A DNA stretch of 64,000 bases, taken from Acidobacteriota bacterium. GTDB taxonomy: Bacteria > Acidobacteriota > UBA6911. The notes beneath the pieces are model-generated. The model was given only the letters and a program-made list of their open reading frames with translations, was not told where the DNA came from and did no database searches. A program made the translations under genes and the position numbers. Position 1 is the stretch's first letter. The number at the start of each line of letters is the position of its first letter. Shown here in pieces: positions 13,613 to 21,255 of this stretch. The stretch lies in NCBI GenBank assembly GCA_012729555.1, contig JAAYCX010000057.1:1-64000 (forward strand), in the 5' to 3' direction.

Positions 13613-14953
13613 ATGGCCTCCTCCCCCGGCGGCACGGAAACGCGCAGCATGCGGCTCAACATCGGCCCCTCCCACCCGGCCATGCACGGGGTCATCCGCC
13701 TCGTCACCGAGCTGGAAGGGGAGAAGGTCCTGAGGGTGGAGGCCGAAATCGGCTACCTCCACCGCGCCTTCGAAAAGAAGTGCGAGGACTCCACCTGGAG
13801 CCAGGCCATTCCCTACACCGACCGATTGAACTATGTCTCGCCGCTGATCAACAATTTCGGCTACTGCGCCGCCGTCGAAAAGCTGATGGGGATCGAGGTG
13901 CCCGAGCGCGCCGGGTACATCCGCGTCCTCATGAGCGAAATCTCGCGCATCACGGACCACCTGACCTGCATCGGCGCCACGGCCATGGAGCTGGGCGCCA
14001 TGACGGCCTTCCTCTACCTGATGAAGGCGCGCGAATACCTCTACGACATCGTGGAGCGGGTCACGGGCGCGCGGCTGACGGTGTCTTACGGGAGGATCGG
14101 CGGCGTCAAGGCCGACCTCCCCGAAGGGCTGGCCGAGGATCTTCCCGGGACGCTGGACGCCGTCGCGCGGGAAATCGGGGAAGTGGACCGGCTGCTGACG
14201 CGCAACCGGATCTTCGTCGACCGGATGCGGGACGTGGGCGCCCTTTCCCGGCAGGACGCCCTCGGCTACTCGATAACGGGCCCCGTCGGGCGCGCGTCGG
14301 GGATCGATTACGACGTTCGCAGGGATTTCCCCTATTTCGTCTACGACCGGGTCGATTTCGAGGTGCCCCTGGGGGAAAGGGGGGACACCTACGACCGGTA
14401 TCTCGTGCGGATGGAGGAAATGCGGCAGAGCATGCGCATCATCCGGCAGTGCCTCGACCGGCTTCCCGGCGGCCCGGTGCGGGCGGGGGAAAAGGAGAAG
14501 GTCGTGGAATCGTTCGAGCTGGTGGACAGGGCGAAGCGGGGGCGCACGGCAGGACTCGTCGGCATCGAGTGCACCCTGCCGCCGACGCTGGGCGGGGCGG
14601 AACGCGCCGTCTACGACCGGGTCATGGCCCGCGAGAAGCGGACGGCGCTTCCGGTCAAGGCCGATACCTACGCCAACATCGAGGGGCTCATGAACCATTT
14701 CATGCTCGTCATGGACGGGCACGGGGTGCGCCCCCCGGCCGGGGACGCCTACTTCGCGGTGGAGGGGGCCAACGGGGAACTCGGGTTTTTCGTCGTCAGC
14801 GACGGAACCGACCGGCCCTGCAGGGTGCGGGTGCGCCCCCCCTGTTTTTTTGCCATGGCCGGGCTTCACAAGATGCTGGAAGGGGGGCTGGTGGCCGACA
14901 TCGTGGCCACCTTCGGTTCCATCAACATGATCGCGGGGGAACTGGACCGCTGA
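13613..14953 (+). CDS. nuoD: NADH-quinone oxidoreductase subunit D (49-kDa type)
   Basis: 446 residues; quinone-site subunit of complex I. It opens with LNIGPSHPAMHGVIRL, the NuoD form of the usual GPQHPxxHG, and has EIGYLHRAFEK, SRITDHLTCIGA and the C-terminal AGLHKMLEGGLVADIVATFGS...GELDR. The nickel-binding CxxC pairs of [NiFe]-hydrogenase large subunits are absent, so this is a complex I protein and not a hydrogenase. About 35 extra residues (roughly 305-340, around RTAGLVGIECTLPPTLGG) precede the conserved YANIEGLMNHF. An ATG at 13649 is an alternative start. Confidence 0.93.
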   Translation: MASSPGGTETRSMRLNIGPSHPAMHGVIRLVTELEGEKVLRVEAEIGYLHRAFEKKCEDSTWSQAIPYTDRLNYVSPLINNFGYCAAVEKLMGIEVPERAGYIRVLMSEISRITDHLTCIGATAMELGAMTAFLYLMKAREYLYDIVERVTGARLTVSYGRIGGVKADLPEGLAEDLPGTLDAVAREIGEVDRLLTRNRIFVDRMRDVGALSRQDALGYSITGPVGRASGIDYDVRRDFPYFVYDRVDFEVPLGERGDTYDRYLVRMEEMRQSMRIIRQCLDRLPGGPVRAGEKEKVVESFELVDRAKRGRTAGLVGIECTLPPTLGGAERAVYDRVMAREKRTALPVKADTYANIEGLMNHFMLVMDGHGVRPPAGDAYFAVEGANGELGFFVVSDGTDRPCRVRVRPPCFFAMAGLHKMLEGGLVADIVATFGSINMIAGELDR

Positions 14954-14971
14954 CGCCCCTCCATATACGGG

Positions 14972-15733
14972 ATGACTCTGATGATAACGTTGAAATCAAA
15001 ACGTGAAATCGAAATCATGCGCGCGAGCGGCCGCATCGTCGCGGAAGTGCTGGCCGAGGTGCGGCAGAAGTGCAGGGCGGGCGTCACCACGCTCGAACTC
15101 GACCGGGCGGCGGAGGCGGCGACGGCGAGAAACGGCGCCGTTCCCGCCTTCAAGGACTACCGGGGGTATCCCGGGTCCCTCTGCACCTCGGTCAATCACC
15201 AGGTGGTGCACGGCATCCCCGGCGATTACGAGATCAAGGAGGGGGACATCGTTTCGATGGACTTCGGCGTGCTCTACAAGGGCTATTACGGCGACAGCGC
15301 GATAACGGTCGGCGTCCCGCCCCTCGCGGGGGATACCGCGCGGCTGCTCGAAGTGACGGAGCAGTGTCTTTACCGCGGCATCGAGCAGATGCTGCCGGGG
15401 AATCACCTTGTGGACCTTTCGCGCGCCATCCAGGTGCACGCGGAGTCGGCCGGCTTTTCCCTGGTCAGGGAATTCGGCGGACACGGGATCGGCCGCAGCC
15501 TGCACGAGGACCCGATGGTATTGAACTATGTCTCCAATGGCAGGGGCATCCGGCTGAAGGCGGGGCTGGTGCTGGCCGTCGAGCCGATGGTCAACCAGGG
15601 AGGGGAGGAGGTGGAAATCCTGCCGGACGGCTGGACCGTCGTGACCTGCGACCGCAGCCCCTCCGCTCATTTCGAACACACGATCGCGGTCACCGAAAAC
15701 GGCCCCGAGATCCTCACGCAGACGGCCGGGTGA
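14972..15733 (+). CDS. map: Methionine aminopeptidase, type I
   Basis: 253 residues. Removes the initiator methionine from nascent proteins. Metal ligands are in order: Asp in VSMDFGVLYKGY, Asp in YYGDSAITV, His in FGGHGIGRSLHEDP, Glu in AVEPMVN, and Glu in HFEHTIAVTENG; the catalytic His lies in SVNHQVVHGIP. No N-terminal zinc-finger extension. ATG 14972 and ATG 14981 are both possible. It is the fourth gene of the folB-nuoB-nuoD run. Confidence 0.93.
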   Translation: MTLMITLKSKREIEIMRASGRIVAEVLAEVRQKCRAGVTTLELDRAAEAATARNGAVPAFKDYRGYPGSLCTSVNHQVVHGIPGDYEIKEGDIVSMDFGVLYKGYYGDSAITVGVPPLAGDTARLLEVTEQCLYRGIEQMLPGNHLVDLSRAIQVHAESAGFSLVREFGGHGIGRSLHEDPMVLNYVSNGRGIRLKAGLVLAVEPMVNQGGEEVEILPDGWTVVTCDRSPSAHFEHTIAVTENGPEILTQTAG

Positions 15734-15738
15734 GGCGC

Positions 15739-16545
15739 ATGCTCTCGCGGATTCTCCCCTACATGCGCTGCCCGCGATGCTCGGCCGACCGGCTCGAACT
15801 CCGTCCCGACGGGCTGTCCTGCCCGGCCTGCGGCTCCGGCTTCGATTCGCAGGAGGGGGTCCTCGACATGATCGGGGAGGATCCCGGCGAGGTGATCACT
15901 CCCTTCCAGCGCCTCATGCAGTCGCGGGCGGTCGTCTCGGTCTACGAAAACTCCTGGAGGCACCTGGGCTATTTCCTCGCCAGTTCCCGCTCCTTCTCCC
16001 GGGAAATGGAGACCGTGCTGAGCCTCGCCGGGGAGCGGGGGGACGGTCCGGCTATGGACCTGGCCTGCGGCCCGGGGGTCTTTACGCGCCCCCTGGCGCG
16101 CCGCCTGGGCGGAATCGTCATCGGGCTCGATCTTTCCCGCCCCATGCTGCGTCAGGCCGCGCGGCGGATCGCCGAGGAGGGAATCTCCAACATCCAGCTG
16201 GTCCGGGCCTCGGCGTTCGCCCTCCCCTTCGCGGACGGCGTCTTTTCGCACGTGAACTGCTGCGGCGCCCTGCACCTGTTCGATCGGCCGGAAAAGGCTC
16301 TCGCGGAGATCGCCCGCGTGACCCGGCCCGCGGGGGGATTGTCGGTGCAGACGACCATCCGGCCCGAGCGCTCGGCCGGACTGGCCTACATCCTGGAGCG
16401 CTTCATCCGCTTCGGCTTCTTCGACGAACAGGAACTGCGCCGCCTGCTGCTGTCCCAGGGCTTTTCCATCGAGCGGGATGAGCGCCACCGCATCAGCTTT
16501 ACCTTCCTGGCCAGACGCCTCTCCCCCAGCAGCTCGCCGGTATAA
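15739..16545 (+). CDS. SAM-dependent methyltransferase with N-terminal zinc ribbon
   Basis: 268 residues. A CxxC...CxxC ribbon (MRCPRCSADRLELR and SCPACGSGF, residues 9-35) precedes a class I methyltransferase fold: motif I MDLACGPGVFTRPLA, the acidic end of strand 2 in VIGLDLSRPMLRQA, then VRASAFALPFADGVFSHV and CGALHLFDRPEKAL. The layout resembles RlmA-like and UbiE-like proteins, but the substrate (RNA, quinone or other) cannot be told. An ATG at 15739, six bases after the map stop, is chosen; a GTG at 15730 is an alternative. Probably cotranscribed with map. Confidence 0.8.
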   Translation: MLSRILPYMRCPRCSADRLELRPDGLSCPACGSGFDSQEGVLDMIGEDPGEVITPFQRLMQSRAVVSVYENSWRHLGYFLASSRSFSREMETVLSLAGERGDGPAMDLACGPGVFTRPLARRLGGIVIGLDLSRPMLRQAARRIAEEGISNIQLVRASAFALPFADGVFSHVNCCGALHLFDRPEKALAEIARVTRPAGGLSVQTTIRPERSAGLAYILERFIRFGFFDEQELRRLLLSQGFSIERDERHRISFTFLARRLSPSSSPV

Positions 16546-16566
16546 ACTGCAAACACGGCTTTTAAC

Positions 16567-16592
16567 ACTTTGTTGAAGATCATTTGCAAAGT
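16567..16592. promoter_or_regulatory. Inverted repeat upstream of the Fur-like gene
   Basis: ACTTTG (16567-16572) and CAAAGT (16587-16592) are arms around a GATC centre; 9 of 13 positions pair. It lies just upstream of the -10 at 16599, a plausible site for autoregulation by the Fur-like protein. Confidence 0.35.
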
Positions 16593-16595
16593 AAG

Positions 16596-16604
16596 TGCTA
16601 TGAT
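16596..16604 (+). promoter_or_regulatory. Extended -10 promoter of the Fur-like gene
   Basis: TGCTATGAT is an extended -10 (TGn-TATGAT, hexamer 16599-16604). The nearest -35-like element, TTGAAG at 16573, is 20 bp away. The predicted leader to ATG 16636 is about 25 bases with GGAGG in it. Confidence 0.5.
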
Positions 16605-16635
16605 GGAGTCCCGAAATCAGGGAGGAACGAACCCG

Positions 16636-17604
16636 ATGTCCATGCGAAAACTGAAGGAAGAGACCGAGCTTTTTTATTCCTACCTGCGCCGGAATGGACT
16701 GAAAAAAACCTACCAGAAGGACCTGATCCTGGAGACCTTCCTCAGCACCGAGGGGCACCTGAGCGTCGAGGATATCTACGCCCTGGTCAAGAAACGGGAC
16801 CGCAAGGTGGGTGTGGTCACCGTATTTCGCACCCTCAAGTCCCTCACCGCCTGCGGCATAGCCCGGGAAATCACGCTGGGGGACGGCCTGACCCGGTTCG
16901 AACACAACTACCGGCATCCGCGCCATCACCACATCGTCTGCACCAAGTGCCACAGGGCGATCGAGTTCGTCTGCCCCGAACTGGAGCGGATCCAGGAGGA
17001 GGTTCTCCGGAATTACCGGTTCCAGCCGGTCGACAGCGTGTTCCAGACCTACGGCCTGTGCGAGGACTGCCTCGCGGAACGCACTCCCCGCGAGGGGCCC
17101 AAGCACGACACCGACAGGATCTTCGCGCGCGATGCGGTCCGAATGGCGCTCGACGTGGCCTCCCGCTTCGCAGACTTTTACCGGTCGGCGGAGAGGCGGA
17201 ACCAGGACCCGGAGGGGAAGAGAGTCTGGGCCCGCATGGTGGAGGAGGAGGAGCGCCAGATCGCCGGGCTCAGCGGAAGGCTCGACGAGATCCTGCGGCA
17301 GGAAAAGGAGCTGGAAAGCGCTCCGGTCTTCCTGCACCTCGAGCCGCGGCGGTTCGCAGCGCTCTGCCCCGACCTGGCGGGTTACGAAAGGGACGGGGAA
17401 TTCCGGATGGACGCCCGGGCATCGCTGGGGCTGGTTCAGGCGCTCGGCCGCGCCTCGGCCGAATTCTTTCGCACCTTCGCGGAGCAGTTTGAAGAGACTC
17501 AGGGGAAGCAGGTCCTGCTGGCCTTTGCCGGCCAGGAGGAGTCTCACGCGGACTCGGTCCGGCAGGCGATGGAGCAGACCAGGGGCGCGGCCGAGGAGGC
17601 GTGA
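16636..17604 (+). CDS. Fur-family regulator fused to a ferritin-like domain
   Basis: 322 residues, about twice a normal Fur protein. Residues 10-75 are the winged helix (LKKTYQKDLILETFLSTEGH, GVVTVFRTLKSLTACGI). Residues 85-150 are the metal-binding dimerisation domain with RHPRHHHIVC and structural-zinc cysteines 102, 105, 142 and 145. After a linker, 165-322 form four predicted helices arranged like a rubrerythrin or ferritin-like domain (DVASRFADFYRSAE; MVEEEERQIAGL; GRASAEFFRTFAEQFE; FAGQEESHADSV). Only one ExxH pair (Glu301-His304) remains of the usual diiron ligands, so the second domain may sense or bind metal, or a partner, without catalysis. It lies between a methyltransferase and nuoI; the nuoI start region overlaps its stop. 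DNA target and metal are unknown. Confidence 0.75.
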   Translation: MSMRKLKEETELFYSYLRRNGLKKTYQKDLILETFLSTEGHLSVEDIYALVKKRDRKVGVVTVFRTLKSLTACGIAREITLGDGLTRFEHNYRHPRHHHIVCTKCHRAIEFVCPELERIQEEVLRNYRFQPVDSVFQTYGLCEDCLAERTPREGPKHDTDRIFARDAVRMALDVASRFADFYRSAERRNQDPEGKRVWARMVEEEERQIAGLSGRLDEILRQEKELESAPVFLHLEPRRFAALCPDLAGYERDGEFRMDARASLGLVQALGRASAEFFRTFAEQFEETQGKQVLLAFAGQEESHADSVRQAMEQTRGAAEEA

Positions 17605-17627
17605 GGCCGATCGTCAACGGGGGAGAC

Positions 17628-18128
17628 ATGGACAACCCTAAACAGAGACCGCTCGGCGTTCTGGAAGCCCTCTACCTGGTGGAGGCCGCCCGCGGGCTGA
17701 TGCTGACCGCCCGGCACTTCCTGGTCAATTTTCCCCGGCATGTCCTGCGCGGCACCGGGATAGGGGCGGGGAAGGGGAACACGGTCACCATAGAGTACCC
17801 CGAGGAACGGCGCCCCTTTCCGCCGAGGCTGCGCACGCGCCACCGGCTGGTCCGGCGCCCCGACGGGTCGCCCCGATGCGTGGCCTGCATGATGTGCGAA
17901 ACGATCTGCCCGGCCCACTGCATCCACATCACTGCGGGGCAGCACCCCGATCCCGACGTCGAAAAGATGCCGGTCGCGTTCGATATCGACCTGGGGGTGT
18001 GCGTATTCTGCGGATTCTGCGTGGAAGCGTGCCCGGAGGACGCCATCCGGATGGACACGGGGGTGGTGGAGCTGTCGGCCTACACCCGCGAGGGGATGAT
18101 CTACCGCATGGATCAGCTGCTCGGCTGA
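17628..18128 (+). CDS. nuoI: NADH-quinone oxidoreductase subunit I (8Fe ferredoxin type)
   Basis: 166 residues from the ATG at 17628 (GGGGGAG just before it); a GTG at 17601 overlapping the previous stop is an alternative. Two 4Fe-4S motifs are intact: Cys84, 87, 90, 94 (CVACMMCETIC-P) and Cys125, 128, 131, 135 (CVFCGFCVEAC-P). The N-terminal amphipathic segment (ARGLMLTARHFLVNF) docks NuoI to the membrane arm. It carries electrons between the peripheral arm and N2. It is separated from nuoB and nuoD by three non-nuo genes. Its 3' end overlaps the convergent XdhC-like gene by 16 bases. Confidence 0.92.
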   Translation: MDNPKQRPLGVLEALYLVEAARGLMLTARHFLVNFPRHVLRGTGIGAGKGNTVTIEYPEERRPFPPRLRTRHRLVRRPDGSPRCVACMMCETICPAHCIHITAGQHPDPDVEKMPVAFDIDLGVCVFCGFCVEACPEDAIRMDTGVVELSAYTREGMIYRMDQLLG

Positions 18129-18976
18129 TTCCGGGCGGCGGCGCCGGCCCCGGCCCCCCCGCTTTTGACCCCGCGCACCGCCTCCCGCATCCTCCGGAGA
18201 TCCAGGTTCTTCCTGGCCGCCACCAGTTCCGCAGCAACGCTGACGGCTATTTCCTCCGGCGTCTCGGAATCGATATCGAGGCCCGCGGGGATGCACACCC
18301 TCTCGAGCTCGGACATCGCCACCCCCTCCCGCCGCATGGCGTCGAAGAGGATGTCGGTCTTCGCCAGGCTCCCCAGCATTCCGATATAGCGGGCGGAGGT
18401 CCCGGCCGCGAAGCGGAGGCAGAGGCGGTCGGTCTTCGGCCGTTGGGTGGCGATGAAGAAATAGGAGGATTCGGGCGGCGCGAGCCGCCCGAGTTCCGTT
18501 TCCCAATCGCCGACGAGCCGGACCTCGGCGCCGGGAAAGCGCCCGGCACACGCGTATTTCTCGCGGTCGTCCAGGATCGTGATTTGGAACCCGAGGGGAC
18601 CGGCGGCGGCCGCCACCGCGCCGGCCACGTGCCCCGCCCCGAATATGAAGAGCGAGGGGTCGGGGAGAATGGCTTCGAGGTAGATCTGCATCGAACCTCC
18701 GCACACGAGCGCGCGCTCGTCATGATCGATCCCGGACAGGTCGAACGTCATCAGGCGCGATTTCCCGCTCTCGATGAGGCGCGCGGCCTCGCGGCAGACC
18801 TCCTCCTCCACCAGCCCGCCGCCCACGCTCCCGTATCGCGACCCGTCCTCGCCCAGGAGCATCTTGGCCGCGTCCTTGCGCGGGCTCGCGCCCCGGTGGG
18901 CGATCACGATGGCCAGGACCGCGCGCCGGCCCCCGGCCCGCAGCGCCCCTATTCTCTCGTACAGGTCGTCGCGCAT
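18113..18976 (-). CDS. XdhC/CoxI-family protein (molybdenum hydroxylase maturation type)
   Basis: 287 residues. The N-terminal CoxI-like part has IVIAHRGASPRKDAAKMLL and YGSVGGGLVEEEV, and the second part is a Rossmann domain (LFIFGAGHVAGAVAAAA with DDREKYACAGRFP), the order seen in XdhC/CoxI proteins. Family members bind and insert molybdenum cofactor into xanthine-dehydrogenase or CO-dehydrogenase-like enzymes. No such enzyme is encoded in the window, so the client is elsewhere. No strong ribosome-binding site precedes the ATG. Confidence 0.8.
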   Translation of the reverse strand: MRDDLYERIGALRAGGRRAVLAIVIAHRGASPRKDAAKMLLGEDGSRYGSVGGGLVEEEVCREAARLIESGKSRLMTFDLSGIDHDERALVCGGSMQIYLEAILPDPSLFIFGAGHVAGAVAAAAGPLGFQITILDDREKYACAGRFPGAEVRLVGDWETELGRLAPPESSYFFIATQRPKTDRLCLRFAAGTSARYIGMLGSLAKTDILFDAMRREGVAMSELERVCIPAGLDIDSETPEEIAVSVAAELVAARKNLDLRRMREAVRGVKSGGAGAGAAARNQPSS

Positions 18977-19026
18977 TCCAAGAAGGTATCACACCCCCGG
19001 CGCGCTCCCAAGGCTGTATCGGGGCA

Positions 19027-19056
19027 TTGACTGCGGCCTTCCGCCCAATGTACTAT
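19027..19056 (+). promoter_or_regulatory. Promoter of the lpd-lipB-E2 operon
   Basis: TTGACT (19027-19032), 18-bp spacer, TACTAT (19051-19056). The leader to the TTG start at 19140 is about 77 bases. Confidence 0.5.
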
Positions 19057-19139
19057 CAAACCGTTGACATCCCATGGCTTATAGAGGCCCGGGTCCGGCC
19101 CGGGCCGATCACCCACTTCGATGCCACAGGGGAGGAACC

Positions 19140-20546
19140 TTGAGCGATCCAGCGAGCACATTCGATGTCGCCGTCCTCGGGAGCGGGCCCGGCGGATACG
19201 TGGCGGCGATCAGGGGGAGCCAGTTGGGGCTGCGCGTGGCCCTGGTCGAGCCGTATTCCCGATTCGGCGGCACCTGCCTGCACTGGGGGTGCGTCCCCAC
19301 GAAGGCCCTCGTCGAGTCCGCCGGGCTCTACGGGCGGGCGCGCGAGGGGAAGGAATTCGGCGTCCTCTGCGACGACGTGCGGCTGGACCTCGCCCTCGTG
19401 CGGGCGCGCAAGGACCGCCTGATCAAGAAACTCTCCGCCGGGGTCGGGTTCCTGCTGAAGAAGAACAAGGTCGAGACGTTTCGGGGGACCGGCCGCCTGG
19501 GCGCCCGCGGCGTCGTGGAGGTGCGCGGCGAGGAGGCGCGGGAGATCCGCGCCCGCAACATCATCATCGCCACCGGATCGGTCAACAAGGACATTCCCGG
19601 GATGGAACCGGACGGCCGGTACATTCTCACCCACAAGGAGATCCTCGACCTGGACCGGGTTCCGGAAAGCCTCCTTGTCGTCGGGGCGGGCGCCATCGGC
19701 ATCGAGTTCGCGTCCATCTTCTCCCGTTTCGGGGCCAGGGTCACGGTGGTGGAAATGCTGCCCCGCATCCTTCCGCTCGAGGATCCGGAGATCTCCGGCG
19801 AACTCCGCAAAATCCTGGCCAAGCGGGGGATCCGCATCCTCACCGGCGCCCGGCTGGAAAAACTGGAGGTGCGGGAGGAAAGGGTCCATGCCGAGATCGT
19901 CGATTCGGAGGGGAGGCGGGAGGGGATCGAGGCGCAAAAGGGGCTGATGGCCGTGGGGCGCACCCCGGCCACGGGCGATCTGGGCCTGGAGCGGGCGGGC
20001 GTGAAAACCGAACGCGGCTTCATACCGGTCGACGGCCGGATGCGGACCGGGGTCGAGGGCGTGTACGCGATCGGCGACGTCGTCCCGACGGCGGCCCTGG
20101 CCCACCTGGCGTCCCGCGAGGGAATGGCGGCGATGGAATCGATCGCCGGCGGGCGGGTCCCCCCCATAAACTACGACCTGGTTCCGAACTGCACCTTCTG
20201 CGAGCCGGAGGTGGCCAGCGTGGGGCTCACGGAAAAGGAGGCCGCCGGGCGGGGGTTCGACGTGATCGCCGCCCGGTTTCCCTTCGCGGGCGTGAGCAAG
20301 GGGACGATCCTGGGGGACAGCGCCGGGTTCGTCAAAATCGTCGGCGAGAAGGAGCACGGGCGGATCCTCGGGGTGCACATGATCGGCCCGCGCGTCACCG
20401 AACTGATTTCGGAAGGGACCGCCGTCATCGGCCTGGAGGGGAGGGCGGCCGACCTTTCGGCCCTGATCCACCCGCACCCCACCCTTTCCGAAGGACTCAT
20501 GGAGGCGGCCCATGCGCTCTATGCGGGGGCGGCCATCCATATCTGA
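19140..20546 (+). CDS. lpdA: Dihydrolipoyl dehydrogenase (E3)
   Basis: 468 residues from a TTG at 19140, chosen because GGGGAGG lies at the right distance and the protein then begins as lipoamide dehydrogenases do; the ATG at 19074 has no ribosome-binding site. FAD site GSGPGGYVAA (14-23), redox disulfide Cys46-Cys51 (GGTCLHWGCVPTK), NAD site VVGAGAIGIEFAS, second FAD motif VYAIGDV, and the active-site His-Glu pair HPHPTLSEG near the C-terminus. It reoxidises dihydrolipoamide of 2-oxoacid dehydrogenase complexes. Followed by lipB and E2 in overlapping order. Confidence 0.92.
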   Translation: MSDPASTFDVAVLGSGPGGYVAAIRGSQLGLRVALVEPYSRFGGTCLHWGCVPTKALVESAGLYGRAREGKEFGVLCDDVRLDLALVRARKDRLIKKLSAGVGFLLKKNKVETFRGTGRLGARGVVEVRGEEAREIRARNIIIATGSVNKDIPGMEPDGRYILTHKEILDLDRVPESLLVVGAGAIGIEFASIFSRFGARVTVVEMLPRILPLEDPEISGELRKILAKRGIRILTGARLEKLEVREERVHAEIVDSEGRREGIEAQKGLMAVGRTPATGDLGLERAGVKTERGFIPVDGRMRTGVEGVYAIGDVVPTAALAHLASREGMAAMESIAGGRVPPINYDLVPNCTFCEPEVASVGLTEKEAAGRGFDVIAARFPFAGVSKGTILGDSAGFVKIVGEKEHGRILGVHMIGPRVTELISEGTAVIGLEGRAADLSALIHPHPTLSEGLMEAAHALYAGAAIHI

Positions 20547-21255
20547 GCGCCCCGTGGCCGCCGTCGAATGCCTGGCCGCATGGCTGGGAAGATTGCCGTT
20601 TTCCGAAGCCCTGGACCTGCAGATGCGGATCTGCGAGCTGAAAAAGCGGGGGAACGCCCCGGACGTTCTCCTGCTGCTCGAGCATCCCCCCACGATCACC
20701 CTGGGCCGCAGCGGCCTCCGGGAGAACCTGCTGGTGGACGAGGCGGCGCTCGCGCGGCGGGGGATCGAACTCCACCACATCGATCGCGGAGGGGACATCA
20801 CCTATCACGGCCCGGGGCAACTGGTCGGCTATCCCCTCCTGCTGCTGGAAAACGGGGAGCGGGACGTGAGGGGCTACATGCGCAACCTGGAGCAATCGCT
20901 CATCGACCTGCTGGGCGGCTACGGGGTGGCGGCGGGGCGGGAGGACGGGTTTACGGGAGTCTGGACCCCCGCCGGGAAGGTCGCCGCCATGGGGGTTCAC
21001 ATCAGCCGCTGGGTGACGCGCCACGGTTTCGCCCTGAACGTCAACACCGATCTTTCCTACTACGACCTGATCGTGCCGTGCGGGATCAGGGGCAAGGGCG
21101 TCACCTCCATGAGCGCGCTTCTCCGCCGGCCGCTGGAAATGGACGAGGTGGCCTCGCGGTACCTGCCCCTGTTCGGGGCGGTGTTTCACCGCAGCGTGAC
21201 CCCGGTCGACCGGGACTTCCTCGAAAACATCATCGGAAGGAGCCGATCCGCATGA
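20512..21255 (+). CDS. lipB: Octanoyl-[acyl-carrier-protein] transferase (lipoate synthesis)
   Basis: 247 residues. It transfers octanoate from ACP to lipoyl domains. Landmarks: LLLLEHPPTITLGRSG, the substrate site DRGGDITYHGPGQLVGYP, KVAAMGVHISRWVTRHGFALNVN with the catalytic Lys in KVAAMG, and the catalytic Cys in IVPCGI, in line with LipB. The start at 20512 follows GGAGG (20501-20505) and overlaps the end of lpd by 35 bases; a GTG at 20554 is possible but lacks such a site. Its stop overlaps the E2 ATG. The client lipoyl domain is the E2 protein just downstream. No lipA in the window. Confidence 0.92.
   Translation: MRSMRGRPSISERPVAAVECLAAWLGRLPFSEALDLQMRICELKKRGNAPDVLLLLEHPPTITLGRSGLRENLLVDEAALARRGIELHHIDRGGDITYHGPGQLVGYPLLLLENGERDVRGYMRNLEQSLIDLLGGYGVAAGREDGFTGVWTPAGKVAAMGVHISRWVTRHGFALNVNTDLSYYDLIVPCGIRGKGVTSMSALLRRPLEMDEVASRYLPLFGAVFHRSVTPVDRDFLENIIGRSRSA

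Noticed and set aside
13129-14953. nuoB/nuoD as part of a [NiFe]-hydrogenase
   Set aside because: The large-subunit-like protein lacks the N- and C-terminal CxxC nickel ligands; motifs are those of complex I NuoD.
19074-19139. ATG-initiated longer form of dihydrolipoyl dehydrogenase
   Set aside because: No ribosome-binding site; the TTG at 19140 has an excellent one and starts the protein at the normal place.
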